From contig JBFXFL010000002.1 of NCBI GenBank assembly GCA_050179115.1, positions 62,001 through 126,000 on the forward strand: a stretch of 64,000 nucleotides of DNA, read 5' to 3'. This DNA is from JAGPUQ01 sp050179115. GTDB taxonomy: Bacteria > Pseudomonadota > Gammaproteobacteria > Pseudomonadales > Porticoccaceae. Of this stretch, positions 63,879 to 64,000 are shown in pieces. The position numbers and the translations under genes are program-made. Positions within the stretch are counted from its first letter, which is position 1, and every line of letters starts with the position of its first letter. The notes beneath the pieces were generated by a model. That model saw only the letters and a list, made by a program, of their open reading frames with translations. It did not search any database and was not told the origin of the DNA.

Positions 63879-64000
63879 GACAGTTCCCCCGAATGAGTTG
63901 TGGTTGTCCCGTGCGCCGGATGGCGCGTGCGGCGATATTGGTGGCGCGATGGTAGAAGAAGTGCCGGGTCGGCGAAAGGCTGCCACCTGCATTCGCCACC

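Overview
The window reads as a G+C-rich gammaproteobacterial chromosome segment, probably from an uncultured or draft genome. It carries three 100-base N spacers, and its gene order matches well-known gammaproteobacterial blocks. These are lptD-surA-pdxA-rsmA-apaG-apaH with divergent amgK-murU; miaB-phoH-ybeY-corC-lnt followed by leuS-lptE-holA; proA-nadD-rsfS-rlmH-mrdA-rodA-mltB-rlpA-dacA-DUF493-lipB-lipA; birA-coaX-SPOR; and lpoA-yraN-diaA-dolP divergent from rsmI. Most of these blocks are known from pseudomonads and relatives. The genus cannot be named from sequence alone.

Layout. 1-359: end of a PaaI-type thioesterase. 375-7275 (minus): apaH, apaG, rsmA, pdxA, surA, lptD. 7382-9132 (plus): amgK, murU, peptidoglycan recycling. 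9262-13439: aminotransferase, acyl-CoA synthetase, VanZ-like protein, DUF815 ATPase. 13449-23359 (minus): holA, lptE, leuS, then lnt, corC, ybeY, phoH, miaB. 23501-27719: small and accessory genes (DUF1820, a short anchored protein, MOSC, GFA, hydrolase, MAPEG, LON-domain protein, MaoC). 27854-38349 (plus): proline/NAD/ribosome factors, then the Rod-type elongation and septal hydrolase set, then lipoate synthesis, cut by a gap. 38511-40958: Lon-like protease. 40963-43998 (minus): nitroreductase, rpiA, ubiD. 44145-48646 (plus): aldo/keto reductase, TauE/SafE permease, birA, coaX, SPOR protein. 48700-50816: cold-shock gene with a long leader, prfC. 50902-58608: catabolic genes (N-acyl-D-amino acid deacylase, VOC protein, glutaryl-CoA dehydrogenase, acetoacetyl-CoA synthetase) interleaved with alr and an FtsN-like SPOR protein. 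58643-62788: dolP, diaA, yraN, lpoA, rsmI. 62931-63878: phosphotriesterase-family hydrolase.

The common theme is envelope biogenesis. LPS export to the outer membrane (lptD, lptE, surA), lipoprotein maturation (lnt), lateral wall growth (mrdA, rodA, mltB, rlpA, dacA, lpoA), wall precursor supply and recycling (alr, amgK, murU) and outer-membrane integrity (dolP) are all here, beside RNA and ribosome maturation genes (rsmA, ybeY, rsfS, rlmH, miaB, rsmI, prfC). I found no mobile element, CRISPR array, tRNA, rRNA or defence island, and no gene cluster I would call a new system.

The less ordinary signals are small-scale. Short tandem duplications with units in multiples of three occur at five loci: 15 bp in ybeY, 15 bp in the nitroreductase tail, 15 bp between the rsmI and lpoA starts, 12 bp at the VOC start, and 21 bp between miaB and phoH where the assembly breaks. 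A 14-bp perfect palindrome encodes the C-termini of two convergent genes. A 9-nt element in the cold-shock leader is complementary to the ribosome-binding site. Two of the three N gaps look like unmerged contig overlaps; the third truly removes the second half of lipA.
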